From CAIUMH01 sp963758555 (GTDB lineage Bacteria > Actinomycetota > Acidimicrobiia > Acidimicrobiales > RAAP-2), in assembly GCA_963758555.1 (NCBI GenBank), contig CAVWVW010000003.1, forward strand, positions 1,364,001 to 1,428,000: a stretch of DNA of 64,000 nucleotides. Direction: 5' to 3'. This document shows, piece by piece, positions 38,063 to 46,656 of the stretch (positions are counted from its first letter, which is position 1; each line of letters opens with the position of its first letter). The position numbers and the translations under genes were made by a program. The notes below the pieces were generated by a model. The model was not told where the DNA came from and did not search any database. It worked only from the letters and a program-made list of their open reading frames with translations.

Positions 38063-39537
38063 TGAAAACAGAAGTAGATGCCATCGGGACCAGCGGTCCC
38101 GGCACGCTGAGTCGTCGCCGACGCGTCGGCGTGCTGCTCATCTGCTCGATGAGCCTCCTCATCGTTGGCCTCGACGTGACGATCATCAACGTGGCCCTTC
38201 CCTCCATCGGGAAGTCCTTCGACACCTCTATCTCTGGGCTCCAGTGGACGATCGACGCCTACACGCTGGTGCTGGCCAGCCTGCTGATGCTGTCGGGCTC
38301 GACGGCTGACCGCTTCGGGCGCAAGCGCCTGTTCATGATCGGCCTCGTCATCTTCTCGACGAGCTCGCTGCTGTGCAGCCTGGCCCCCGGCCTCGGCTGG
38401 TTGGTGCTCTTCCGGATGCTCCAGGCCGTCGGAGGCTCGATGCTCAACCCGGTGGCCATGTCGATCATCGTCAACACGTTCACTGAGCCCAAGGAGCGGG
38501 CCCAAGCGGTCGGGGTCTGGGGAGCCGTGGTCGGGATCAGCATCGTTCTCGGTCCGGTGATCGGTGGCCTGCTGGTCAGCTCGGTGGGCTGGCGCTCGAT
38601 CTTCTGGATCAACATCCCAGTCGGGATCGCCGCGCTGCTGCTCACCTGGCGCTTCATCCCTGAGTCGCGAGCGCCGAAGGCTCGCCGGATCGACTGGGTG
38701 GGCCAGGGGCTCGTGATGGTGCTGCTGAGCTCGCTCACCTTCGGCATCATCGAGCTGCCCCGACGAGGTTGGACGTCTCCGTGGATCCTCGGGTCCTTTG
38801 CCCTGTGCTTGGTCTCGCTCGTCGCGCTGCTCTCCTGGGAGCCTCGCCGGGAGGAGCCGCTCATCGATCTGCGCTTCTTCAAGTCAGCACCGTTCTCGGG
38901 GGCCTCGGCCATCGCCATCTCGGCGTTCGCCGCGCTCGGCGGCTTCTTGTTCTTGAACACGCTCTACCTCCAAGAGGTCCGTGGCCTCTCGCCGCTCAAG
39001 GCCGGGCTCTGCACGCTGCCCATGGCGGTCATGGCACTGATCCTGCCTCCCATCTCCGGCAGGATCGTCGGCACCAGGGGTTCTCGGATCCCGCTGCTCA
39101 TCGCCGGGATCTGCATCACCGCCAGCTGTCTGGCCCTGAGCTCGATCGGGCCCTCGACCTCGTACCTGTGGCTCTTCGCCAGCTACGCCGTCTTCGGGAT
39201 CGGCTTCGGTTTCGTGAACGCGCCCATCACGAACGCAGCGGTCTCCGGGATGCCACGAGCCCAAGCCGGCGTGGCCTCGGCGATCGCGTCGACGTCTCGA
39301 CAGGTCGGCCAGACCCTGGGGGTGGCGGTCGTGGGCTCGCTCCTCGCCACGGCGCTCAACGCCAACCACATCGCTCGAGCCACGACGTCGTCTCGAGCGA
39401 GCTGGTTCGTGCTGGCCGGCTGTGGGGCGATCGTCCTCGTCGTCGGCCAGCTGGTCACCACGCCCTGGGCCCGAGAGACCGCGCAGAAGACCGCGCACCT
39501 GCTCAACCCCGAGTACCTCGAGCAGGCCGTCACGTGA
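38062..39537 (+). CDS. DHA2-type MFS exporter (co-operonic with marR)
   Basis: 491 residues and 14 helices. It has LDVTIINVALPSIG in helix 1, LSGSTADRFGRKRLF (motif A) and GVWGAVVGISIVLGPVIGG (motif C). The start is ATG 38062 in an AT-rich leader without a strong ribosome site. The stop overlaps the GTG of the MarR gene (GTGA), so exporter and regulator are translationally coupled, a common autoregulated efflux arrangement. Confidence 0.9.
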   Translation: MKTEVDAIGTSGPGTLSRRRRVGVLLICSMSLLIVGLDVTIINVALPSIGKSFDTSISGLQWTIDAYTLVLASLLMLSGSTADRFGRKRLFMIGLVIFSTSSLLCSLAPGLGWLVLFRMLQAVGGSMLNPVAMSIIVNTFTEPKERAQAVGVWGAVVGISIVLGPVIGGLLVSSVGWRSIFWINIPVGIAALLLTWRFIPESRAPKARRIDWVGQGLVMVLLSSLTFGIIELPRRGWTSPWILGSFALCLVSLVALLSWEPRREEPLIDLRFFKSAPFSGASAIAISAFAALGGFLFLNTLYLQEVRGLSPLKAGLCTLPMAVMALILPPISGRIVGTRGSRIPLLIAGICITASCLALSSIGPSTSYLWLFASYAVFGIGFGFVNAPITNAAVSGMPRAQAGVASAIASTSRQVGQTLGVAVVGSLLATALNANHIARATTSSRASWFVLAGCGAIVLVVGQLVTTPWARETAQKTAHLLNPEYLEQAVT

Positions 39538-39965
39538 GCGCCCTCGACGACCCGGCACAGCGGCCCGACGCTCGGAGGGCCTTCGCCGCCATGGGCGACC
39601 TCGTCCTCGACAACGAGCGCCGTCGAGAGGTCAGCGCAGCCCTCGGCATCTCGTTCGGCCGCATCCGGGCGCTGCGGCGGATCGGTCGCTCGCCGATGAC
39701 CATGGGCGAGCTGGCCTCGGCCCTCGGGGTCGACGCGCCGAACATCACCCAGGTCGTCGACGAGCTCGAAGCCCTCGGGCTCGTCGAGCGGCAGCCACAC
39801 CCGACCGATCGGCGCGCCAAGCTGGTCGCCACCACCCCTCGAGGAGCCAAGGCTGTGCTCAAGGCCAACGCCATCTTGAGTCGACCCCCTGACGGACTGG
39901 CTCGCTTGAGCGACGACGAGCTCGCGGACTTGGCAGGTCTCCTGGCCAAGGCCACCGCTCCCTAG
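39534..39965 (+). CDS. MarR-family transcriptional regulator
   Basis: 143 residues with the winged helix-turn-helix: MTMGELASALGVDAPNITQVVDELEALGLVERQPHPTDRRAK-type recognition helix and wing (around 55-96). The wing Asp-Arg-Arg is intact. GTG start overlapping the MFS stop. It probably controls the exporter and itself in response to a small aromatic or lipophilic ligand. Confidence 0.9.
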   Translation: MSALDDPAQRPDARRAFAAMGDLVLDNERRREVSAALGISFGRIRALRRIGRSPMTMGELASALGVDAPNITQVVDELEALGLVERQPHPTDRRAKLVATTPRGAKAVLKANAILSRPPDGLARLSDDELADLAGLLAKATAP

Positions 39966-39974
39966 GCTTGGCCC

Positions 39975-40304
39975 ATGGCGTTCGACGAGGAGCTCGCCAT
40001 CCGGATTCGGGCCTATCTGGCCGATGACCTCTCGTTCTCGGAACGCCGGATGTTCGGAGGCCTCGCCTTCATGTGCATGGGCAACATGGCCTTCGGCATC
40101 GTCGGTGAGTCACTCATGGTCCGCGTGGCCAGAGAGCGCTACGACGAGATCCTCGCTCGACCGCATGCTCGGGTCATGGACTTCACCGGACGAGCGATGC
40201 GGGGCTTCGTCTCGGTGGAGCCTGCCGGCCTCGTCGACGACGCCCAGCTCCACGCCTGGCTCGAGCTCGGCGAAGACTACGCCAGCTCGCTGCCGCCGAA
40301 GTAG
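39975..40304 (+). CDS. TfoX N-terminal domain protein
   Basis: 109 residues. The family pattern is visible in MFGGLAFMCMGNMAFGIV (26-43), then LMVRVARERYDEIL, and the ending AWLELGEDYASSLPPK. Stand-alone TfoX-N proteins are common in actinobacteria with no known role. Ten bases after the MarR gene, so possibly in the same transcript. Confidence 0.85.
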   Translation: MAFDEELAIRIRAYLADDLSFSERRMFGGLAFMCMGNMAFGIVGESLMVRVARERYDEILARPHARVMDFTGRAMRGFVSVEPAGLVDDAQLHAWLELGEDYASSLPPK

Positions 40305-40308
40305 CCGC

Positions 40309-40554
40309 TCAGCGGGCGAGCCGGCGCAGCGGCGGCACCGTCGTCGGAGGCTGACGTCGAGCCGGCAGCTGGTCGAGCAGCTCCTTGGTGGCCGCCGCGA
40401 TCACGGAGACCGCTCGGTCGAAGGCCTCCTCGGTGGCGGCGGACGTCGAGGTGACGCCGCTGACCTTTCGCACGTACTGGCGCGAGGCCGCCACGATCTC
40501 CTCATCAGTTGCCGCCGGCTCGAGCCCTCTGAGGGTGGTGATGTTTCTGCACAT
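40309..40554 (-). CDS. DUF2277-family small protein
   Basis: 81 residues beginning MCRNITTLRGLEPAATDEE, matching the invariant MCR start and conserved N-terminal pattern of DUF2277, and continuing with QYVRKVSG. ATG 40554 is chosen because the family always begins there. Function unknown. It converges on the TfoX-like gene. Confidence 0.85.
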   Translation of the reverse strand: MCRNITTLRGLEPAATDEEIVAASRQYVRKVSGVTSTSAATEEAFDRAVSVIAAATKELLDQLPARRQPPTTVPPLRRLAR

Positions 40555-40628
40555 CTGCTCAGGGTAGGCCGAGCCTCCACCACGAGGTTCGTCACCCTGC
40601 GAGCAGGCGGCGGGGAGGCGGACCCGCC

Positions 40629-41378
40629 TCAAGCAGACAAGGACGCCACGACCGCTTCGATGACCCGCTTGGTCTCATCGGGGTCTCGCACGCCGATGGT
40701 GCGCACGCCATGCTCCTTGACCGGGTAGTCGTTGCCCCCAGGGAACACGGCGTCACCCACGAAGAGCATGGCATCGAGCGAGACGCCGGTGAGCTCGGCG
40801 AGCTTGTCGACGGCGTAGGCCTTGTCGACACCCTCCTTGGTGACGTCGATCGACGTCGTCCCGCCGAGGCGCACCGAGAAACCAGGGAGCCGCTGGTCGA
40901 TCACCCGCTTCATGGCCTGGCGCTTGGCGAAGTCAGGATCCCACGAGGCCTTGGCCTCCAAGGGAGCTTCTTGGCCGAGGGCGGAGAAGGTGATCTGACT
41001 CCCCCGGTTCTCGATGACCTCGCCCCAGAGCTGCTTCGGAGGATCCCCGAGGGACGCGATGGCCTCGGCCAGAGCGTCGGTGATGGCCTGGACCTCTGCG
41101 GTGCTCAAGGTCTCCTCGTAGAGCTTGACCCAGGCTCCGTCGTCGTACCTGTAGCACTTGGTCCCACACGTCGGCATCAAGGTGAGCGAGCCAAAGGTGT
41201 CGGGCTTGAGGTGAGCGGAGAGCAGCTGGCTCTGGAACTGAGGCCAGTCCCCACCGGAGATCACCGAGACTCGGGCGACCTCAAGCAGGGCGGCCAAGAG
41301 CTCGCCCATCTCGGCGTCGACCGCCGACTTGCTCTCTGCCAGCGTCCCATCGAGATCGAACGCCACCAGCTTGATCAT
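40629..41378 (-). CDS. HAD-IIB phosphatase/phosphomannomutase-like protein
   Basis: 249 residues. HAD motif 1 is VAFDLDGTLAESK (5-17), motif 2 is VISGGDW and motif 4 is LFVGDAVFPGGND. A C2-type cap lies between. The sequence is close to eukaryotic-type phosphomannomutase/HAD-IIB proteins. ATG 41378 has GAGGAG at good distance. A sugar-phosphate phosphatase or mutase is likely, substrate unknown. Confidence 0.85.
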   Translation of the reverse strand: MIKLVAFDLDGTLAESKSAVDAEMGELLAALLEVARVSVISGGDWPQFQSQLLSAHLKPDTFGSLTLMPTCGTKCYRYDDGAWVKLYEETLSTAEVQAITDALAEAIASLGDPPKQLWGEVIENRGSQITFSALGQEAPLEAKASWDPDFAKRQAMKRVIDQRLPGFSVRLGGTTSIDVTKEGVDKAYAVDKLAELTGVSLDAMLFVGDAVFPGGNDYPVKEHGVRTIGVRDPDETKRVIEAVVASLSA

Positions 41379-41645
41379 GTGTGCTCCTCGGTGCTCGAAC
41401 GAGGCACTCGACCTCACGTGCGAGCAGGCTAGCGAAGGCGCGCCGCGCCGCAGCACGGGTGTCGTGGCCCGCGCCCACCTCGTCGGCTGGAGGAATGCGT
41501 CGGTTCAAAAGGAGAATAAATTTGTTCCAGTTGAATCGCATATGGAGTACCGCTATCTTCGCCACCAGGGGAAAGCAAGTCACGTCAGCAGAGGTGTTCC
41601 AGCTTGTTTGGGAGATTTCTACTGTGACTAAATAAGGGGGGATAC
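41379..41645 (+). promoter_or_regulatory. AT-rich leader with promoter for the ABC importer operon
   Basis: This 267-base gap contains a clear AT-rich patch around 41510-41560. TTGAAT (41531-41536) and TATCTT (41554-41559) are separated by 17 bases, a good promoter for the binding-protein gene and giving a leader of about 80 bases. AAGGGGGG precedes ATG 41646. No other gene is supported here. Confidence 0.55.
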
Positions 41646-42893
41646 ATGAGGGGAACCAATCGGCTTCGGCGCGTCGCGGTAGCGGTCGCCATCTTGATGG
41701 TGGGAGCGCTGTCCGCAGCGTGCAGCTCCGGCTCGAGCTCAAGCTCGACGACGAGCACCACGGTCAAAGCCACAGGGACGCCGATCACCGTCGGCGTGAT
41801 CTGCTCGTGCTCGGGTGCGTTCGGTGCGTACCTCTCAGGCGCGGAGCAGGCCTACGTCGCGTGGTCGAAGTCCGTCAACGCCTCAGGAGGGCTCAACGGT
41901 CATCCCCTCGAGCTGACCGTCGCCAACGATCAGCTCAATCCTTCGACCGCCTCCACAGAGGTCCAGTCGATGATCAGCGCCCACGTCGATGCGATCGCCG
42001 ACTTCTCGTTCCTCGATGAGGTGTTCGCTCCGGCCGTCGCTGCGGCGAAGATTCCAGTGGTGGGGGCGAATATGACCGAGGTTCCGTTCTACACGAACCC
42101 CTACTTCTTCCCGGAGGGCCAGACGAACGACTCCGGCAACTACTCGGTGGCCGCCACGGCCAAAGCCGCAGGGGGGAAGAACATCGGCGTCTTCTACTGC
42201 GCCGAGGCCTCAACCTGCGCCGCGGGCGTGCCGCTGCTCAAGACAGCCGGCTCCGAGGTGGGGATCCCACTGGTCTACAGCGCCGAGGTAGCGGCCACCG
42301 CACCCAACTACACCGCCCAGTGCGTGGCAGCCCAGCAGCAGAAGGTCCAATCGATCTTCTTCGGCTTGGCCGGCACGACCATCCAGCGAGTCGCTCCTGA
42401 CTGCTCGCAGCAGAGCTACTCGCCGATCTACGTCTCCGAGGGAGAGGGCTACACGTTGCCGATGGCAACGACGACGGGCCTCAACAATAACCTGCGCTCT
42501 TCCTTTGGGACTTTGCCCCTGTTCGCATCGAACCCACAGATCACAGCGATGAATTCGGCGGTGAACAAGTACTATCCAGGTCTGACCTCTGACTCGAACC
42601 ATTGGAGTCAATTCGGTCAGGAGGCATGGACCTCTGGTTTGCTGCTCGCTGCGGCCGTCAAGGGCGCCAACGTCAGCTCGAGCACCTCGGTGACGCCTGC
42701 GCTGATCGAGAAGGGGCTCTACACGCTCAAGTCAGACAACCTCGGAGGGATGACAGTGCCGTTGACCTTCAAGCAGGGCCAGCCGCATCCCATCGACTGC
42801 TGGTACACCACCCAGATCAAGAACAAGGTGCCGACCCTGCTCAACGGGGGCAAGATCAGCTGCGAGCCCGCAGCGGATCAGACCAAGAGCTAG
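41646..42893 (+). CDS. Branched-chain amino acid-type ABC substrate-binding lipoprotein
   Basis: 415 residues. A lipoprotein signal with lipobox LSAAC (Cys at about 27) is followed by a Ser/Thr-rich linker. The type-1 periplasmic-binding fold shows ITVGVICSCSGAFGAYLSG, ASGGLNGHPLELTVANDQLNP and a C-terminal Ca2+/disulfide-rich region. It binds an amino acid or related small molecule outside the membrane for the LivHMGF-type transporter encoded next. Several internal Cys suggest disulfides. Confidence 0.9.
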   Translation: MRGTNRLRRVAVAVAILMVGALSAACSSGSSSSSTTSTTVKATGTPITVGVICSCSGAFGAYLSGAEQAYVAWSKSVNASGGLNGHPLELTVANDQLNPSTASTEVQSMISAHVDAIADFSFLDEVFAPAVAAAKIPVVGANMTEVPFYTNPYFFPEGQTNDSGNYSVAATAKAAGGKNIGVFYCAEASTCAAGVPLLKTAGSEVGIPLVYSAEVAATAPNYTAQCVAAQQQKVQSIFFGLAGTTIQRVAPDCSQQSYSPIYVSEGEGYTLPMATTTGLNNNLRSSFGTLPLFASNPQITAMNSAVNKYYPGLTSDSNHWSQFGQEAWTSGLLLAAAVKGANVSSSTSVTPALIEKGLYTLKSDNLGGMTVPLTFKQGQPHPIDCWYTTQIKNKVPTLLNGGKISCEPAADQTKS

Positions 42894-42911
42894 CGAGAGA
42901 CGCCCCTGACC

Positions 42912-42947
42912 GCCCGACTCAGCGAGCTCGCGCTCGCTGAGTCGGGC
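42912..42947 (+). terminator. Perfect 16-bp stem-loop between binding protein and permease genes
   Basis: GCCCGACTCAGCGAGC pairs perfectly with GCTCGCTGAGTCGGGC around the loop TCGC, 18 bases after the binding-protein stop. It is the strongest hairpin seen in the window. The position suits a partial terminator or 3' stabiliser that allows more binding protein than permease to be made. Confidence 0.75.
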
Positions 42948-43000
42948 TTGGGGGCGACCCTGCACATGGAACCGCAACCAGCATCGGGGGTTCACCGCCT

Positions 43001-44870
43001 GTGAGTGACTTCCTCCCGTTCATCGTCATCGGCCTCGCCACGGGGGCTGTCTACGGCCTCGCCGGCATGGGCTTGGTCCTGACGTACAAGACGTCGGGGA
43101 TCTTCAACTTCGGCTACGGGGCGATCGCGGCCCTCGACGTCTTCGTCTTCTACTTCCTCAACAGCCAGCACGGGATGCCGTGGCCGTATGCAGCCGCGAT
43201 CTGCGTGCTCGTGGTCGCACCCCTGCTCGGGCTCTTGCTCGAGCTGTTGGCTCGCTCTCTTGAAGGGGCGACCGACACCATCAAGGTCGTCTCGACGGTG
43301 GGGATCATCCTCATCGTCGATTCGCTCGGCACCCTGTGGTTCGGCCAAGCACCGCCACAGCTGCCCTTCTACCTCTCGCAGTCCACCGCCCGGATCATCG
43401 GCGTGAACGTCACGTATCAGGAGATCATCGTCTTCGTGCTCTCGCTGGTGCTCGCCGGCGTCCTCTTCTGGTTCTTCCGCTCGATGCGCCTGGGCGTCGT
43501 CATGCGAGGGGTCGTCGACAATCCCGAGCTCGTCTCGATGGCCGGCGACGACCCCGTTCGCGTCAGACGCTGGTCGTGGATCATCGGCACGATGTTCGCC
43601 GCCATCGCCGGGCTGCTCTTGGCTCCGAGCTTGTCGATCGATGGCATCGACCTCACCACGGTGGTCTTCGCCGCCTTCGGCGCCGCGGCGATCGGGTACT
43701 TCTCCAACCTGCCCTTGACCCTCTTGGGCGGCCTCTTCATCGGCGTCGCAGGAGCGCTGGTCGACAAGTACTCAGCCACCTATCAGTGGGTGGGTGGCCT
43801 CGCCCCGAGCCTCCCGTTCATCGTGCTGTTCGTCGTGCTGATCGCCATCCCAGCTCGGAAGTTCGCGAAGCCCCGCGTCACTGCCACGAGACCAGTGCGG
43901 CGCTCGTACCATGCGCCCGCACCTGTGCGACTGGTGGCAGGAGCAATCGCCATCGCCCTGCTCGCCCTCATCCCGCTGATCCAGGCGTCGCACCTGAGCG
44001 TCTGGTCGGGTGCGCTCATCGACATGATCCTCTTCTTGTCCCTCGGTCTCCTCGTCCGGCGCTCTGGCCAGATCTCGCTGTGCCACCTGGCCTTTGCCGC
44101 CGTCGGTGCAGCGGCCTTCGGGCACTTCGCCGCAGCGGGCATCCCCTGGCTCTTCGCGGTGATCTTGGCCTCTCTCGTCGCGGTGCCGATCGGAGCGATC
44201 ATCGCCATCCCGGCGGTCCGAGTCTCCGGGGTCTACCTGGCACTCGCCACCTTGGGGTTCGGCATCATCATGGAGGAGGTCTTCTACGGCCGAGGCTTCA
44301 TGTTCGGGGGCTCGACGCTGGGCGTCTTGGAGCCTCGGCCGGACTTCTCGATCGGTCCGTGGCATCTCGGCACCGACCAGGGGTTCTACTACCTGCTCTT
44401 GGTCATCGTGGTGCTCATCGTCGCCGTGATCACCTTGATCACCCACGGGCGCCTCGGTCGGTTGCTGGCCGCACTCTCGGACTCGCCGCTCGGCATCGAG
44501 ACCTACGGCACCACCACAAGCGTCCTCAAGGTGATCGTCTTCTGCCTCACCGCCGCCATGGCCTCCTTGGCCGGTTCCTTGACCGGCATGCTCAACCACG
44601 TCGCCGTGAGCTCGAGCTTCGGCTCCTTCGCCTCGTTGACCTTGGTCGCCCTGGTGGTGATCGTGACCATCGGTGATCCTTGGTACGCCGTGATCGCGGC
44701 CATCGGCTACACCGTGATCCCCGGCTACGTGACCAACGCCAACACCAGCACCTACCTCCAGCTCCTCTTCGGCATCGGCGCCGCCTTCGCTGCGTTCGGC
44801 ACTCGAGGTGGCGTCACGCCACGCAAGCTCCAGGAGCTCCTCGATCGCCTCGGTGGCCGAACGGCCAAGC
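43001..44870 (+). CDS. LivH-LivM fused permease (N-terminal part of a LivHMG fusion)
   Basis: About 620 residues with two permease modules. The LivH-like module (residues 1-290) has GLVLTYKTSGIFNFGYGAIAA. The LivM-like module (from about 310) has RRSGQISLCHLAFAAVGAAAFGH and VRVSGVYLALATLGFGIIMEE. GTG 43001. No stop follows the permease: this frame stays open to 45484 without homology. The ATPase module begins in another frame from about 44860. The whole span 43001-45776 is 3n+1 long, so a triple fusion broken by one surplus base at about 44820-44960 is likely. The end given is approximate. Confidence 0.8.
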
Positions 44871-45776
44871 AAGCGCAGGGCGCACAGCGCAGCGTCCCAG
44901 AGGCTGGCGTCCCTGGCGGACCTGGAGAGACGAGCGTCTCCGCCAGCCGGCCCGCGGGCGTCGCCGGCGCTCGAGGTCCGAGAGCTCTCCGTCCAGTTCG
45001 GTGGGATCAAGGCCGTCAACGACGTGGATCTGACGGCGCCGTTCGGTCGCATCACGGGCTTGGTCGGTCCGAACGGCGCAGGCAAGACCACCACGTTCAA
45101 CGCGTGCAGCGGCCTCAACCACCCGAGCTCCGGCCAGATCCTCCTCAAGGGCGTCGACGTCAGCCGAGACGGGCCGGCCCAGCGTGCACGCCAGGGGCTC
45201 GGACGCAGCTTTCAGCGCACCGAGCTCTTCAACACCCTGAGCGTGCGCCAGAACGTCGCCATGGGACGAGAGGCGTCCCTGGCGGGGCGCAATCCCATCG
45301 CCCAGCTCTTCGGCTCACGGCGGGCCACCCAGCTGGTCGACCAGGTGACCGAGGAGGCGATGGCGCTCTGCGGCATCACCGAGCTCGAGGGAGACCAGGT
45401 GGGTCTCTTGCCCATCGGGCAACGTCGCCTCGTCGAGCTCGCCCGAGCGCTCGCCGGACCGTTCGACGTCCTGCTCCTCGATGAGCCCTCCTCGGGACTC
45501 GACGGCCAGGAGACCGAGGCGTTCGGTCGGGTGCTCCAGCGCGTGGTGAGCGAGCGAGGATGCGCCATCCTCCTCGTCGAGCACGACATGACCCTCGTGC
45601 GCGAGGTGTGCGATTACGTCTACGTCCTCGACTTCGGCTTGCAGATCTTCGAGGGGACGCCCCTCGAGATGCAGTCCTCTGACGAGGTCATGGCGGCGTA
45701 TCTCGGTGACGCCGCGTCTGAGACGCTCCTCGCCGATGCGCGCGGCCTCGAGGGCACCGCGGAGGGTGAGCGATGA
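44808..45776 (+). CDS. LivG-type ATP-binding module (fused to or overlapping the permease)
   Basis: The ATPase domain starts at about 44970 with ALEVRELSVQFGGIKAVND. It has Walker A GPNGAGKTT, a LivG-like GLGRSFQRTELFNTLSV Q-loop segment, the signature position LLPIGQRRLVELARA, and Walker B VLLLDEPSSGLD. If it is a separate gene, its only usable start in frame is GTG 44808, deep inside the permease. If one surplus base is removed it becomes the C-terminal third of a LivH-LivM-LivG protein of about 924 residues. Such fusions are known in actinobacteria. The stop overlaps livF (ATGA). Confidence 0.75.
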   Translation: MASRHASSRSSSIASVAERPSKRRAHSAASQRLASLADLERRASPPAGPRASPALEVRELSVQFGGIKAVNDVDLTAPFGRITGLVGPNGAGKTTTFNACSGLNHPSSGQILLKGVDVSRDGPAQRARQGLGRSFQRTELFNTLSVRQNVAMGREASLAGRNPIAQLFGSRRATQLVDQVTEEAMALCGITELEGDQVGLLPIGQRRLVELARALAGPFDVLLLDEPSSGLDGQETEAFGRVLQRVVSERGCAILLVEHDMTLVREVCDYVYVLDFGLQIFEGTPLEMQSSDEVMAAYLGDAASETLLADARGLEGTAEGER

Positions 45777-46477
45777 CCTCCATGCTGTCGCTCGCCTCGG
45801 TGACCGCTGGCTACGGCGAGTCCACCGTGCTGCGCGACGTCGACTTCCACGTGGACGCCGGCGAGGTCGTGGCGCTCCTGGGCCCGAACGGTGCGGGCAA
45901 GACCACGCTGCTCAAGACCGCCACCGGTCTCGTCAAGGCGCGGACCGGCACGGTGAGCGTGGAGGGCTCTGACCTCACCGGTGCAGCGGCGCACCGCTTC
46001 GTGCGCCACGGCGTCTGCCACCTGCCGGAGGGCAGGGGCATCTTCCCCTCGCTCAGCGTCAAGGAGAACCTGACGATCTATCCGCGCGAGACGAGCTTCG
46101 ACGACGCGCTCGATCGGGTGACCGAGCTCTTCCCGATCATCGGCGAGCGGCTCGGCCAGAACGCGGGGAGCCTGTCAGGAGGCGAGCAGCAGATGCTGGC
46201 CCTCTCGAGGGTCTCGATCGCTCAGCCGAAGGTGGTGCTCGTCGACGAGGCGTCGATGGGCTTGGCCCCCTTGATCGTCGATCGCATCTACGACGTGCTC
46301 CGAGCGTTCGCCCACGAGGGGATGGCCCTCGTCGTCGTCGAGCAGTACGTGCAGAAGGCGCTCGACCTCGCCGAGCGGGTCTACATCCTCAACCGCGGCA
46401 CCGTGATCCATGAGGGCTCCTCGTCCGACCTCGGTGCCGACGAGATCTACGAGCGCTACCTCGGCATCGAGGCGTGA
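45773..46477 (+). CDS. LivF-type branched-chain amino acid ABC transporter ATP-binding protein
   Basis: 234 residues, typical LivF length. Walker A GPNGAGKTT, the LivF hallmark CHLPEGRGIFPSLSVKENL, signature LSGGEQQMLALSR, and VLVDEASMGLAPLIVD as Walker B, in which the Glu is retained. The ATG overlaps the LivG-module stop. It completes the importer with the binding protein and the fused permease-ATPase. Confidence 0.92.
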   Translation: MTSMLSLASVTAGYGESTVLRDVDFHVDAGEVVALLGPNGAGKTTLLKTATGLVKARTGTVSVEGSDLTGAAAHRFVRHGVCHLPEGRGIFPSLSVKENLTIYPRETSFDDALDRVTELFPIIGERLGQNAGSLSGGEQQMLALSRVSIAQPKVVLVDEASMGLAPLIVDRIYDVLRAFAHEGMALVVVEQYVQKALDLAERVYILNRGTVIHEGSSSDLGADEIYERYLGIEA

Positions 46478-46656
46478 GACGGAGGCCTTCGACGAGGCGT
46501 CAGAACCACGCTGGCGCGTGGAGGTGCGCGCTGACACGTACACTGGACTCGTCGCCTCATCTCTGAGGAGACACCGTTGTGATGCTTCGGACCCCGTCGT
46601 TCTTTGATGGTGCGGTCACCTGGTGCCCGGCGGCACTCATCTAGGAGCACACTCAA

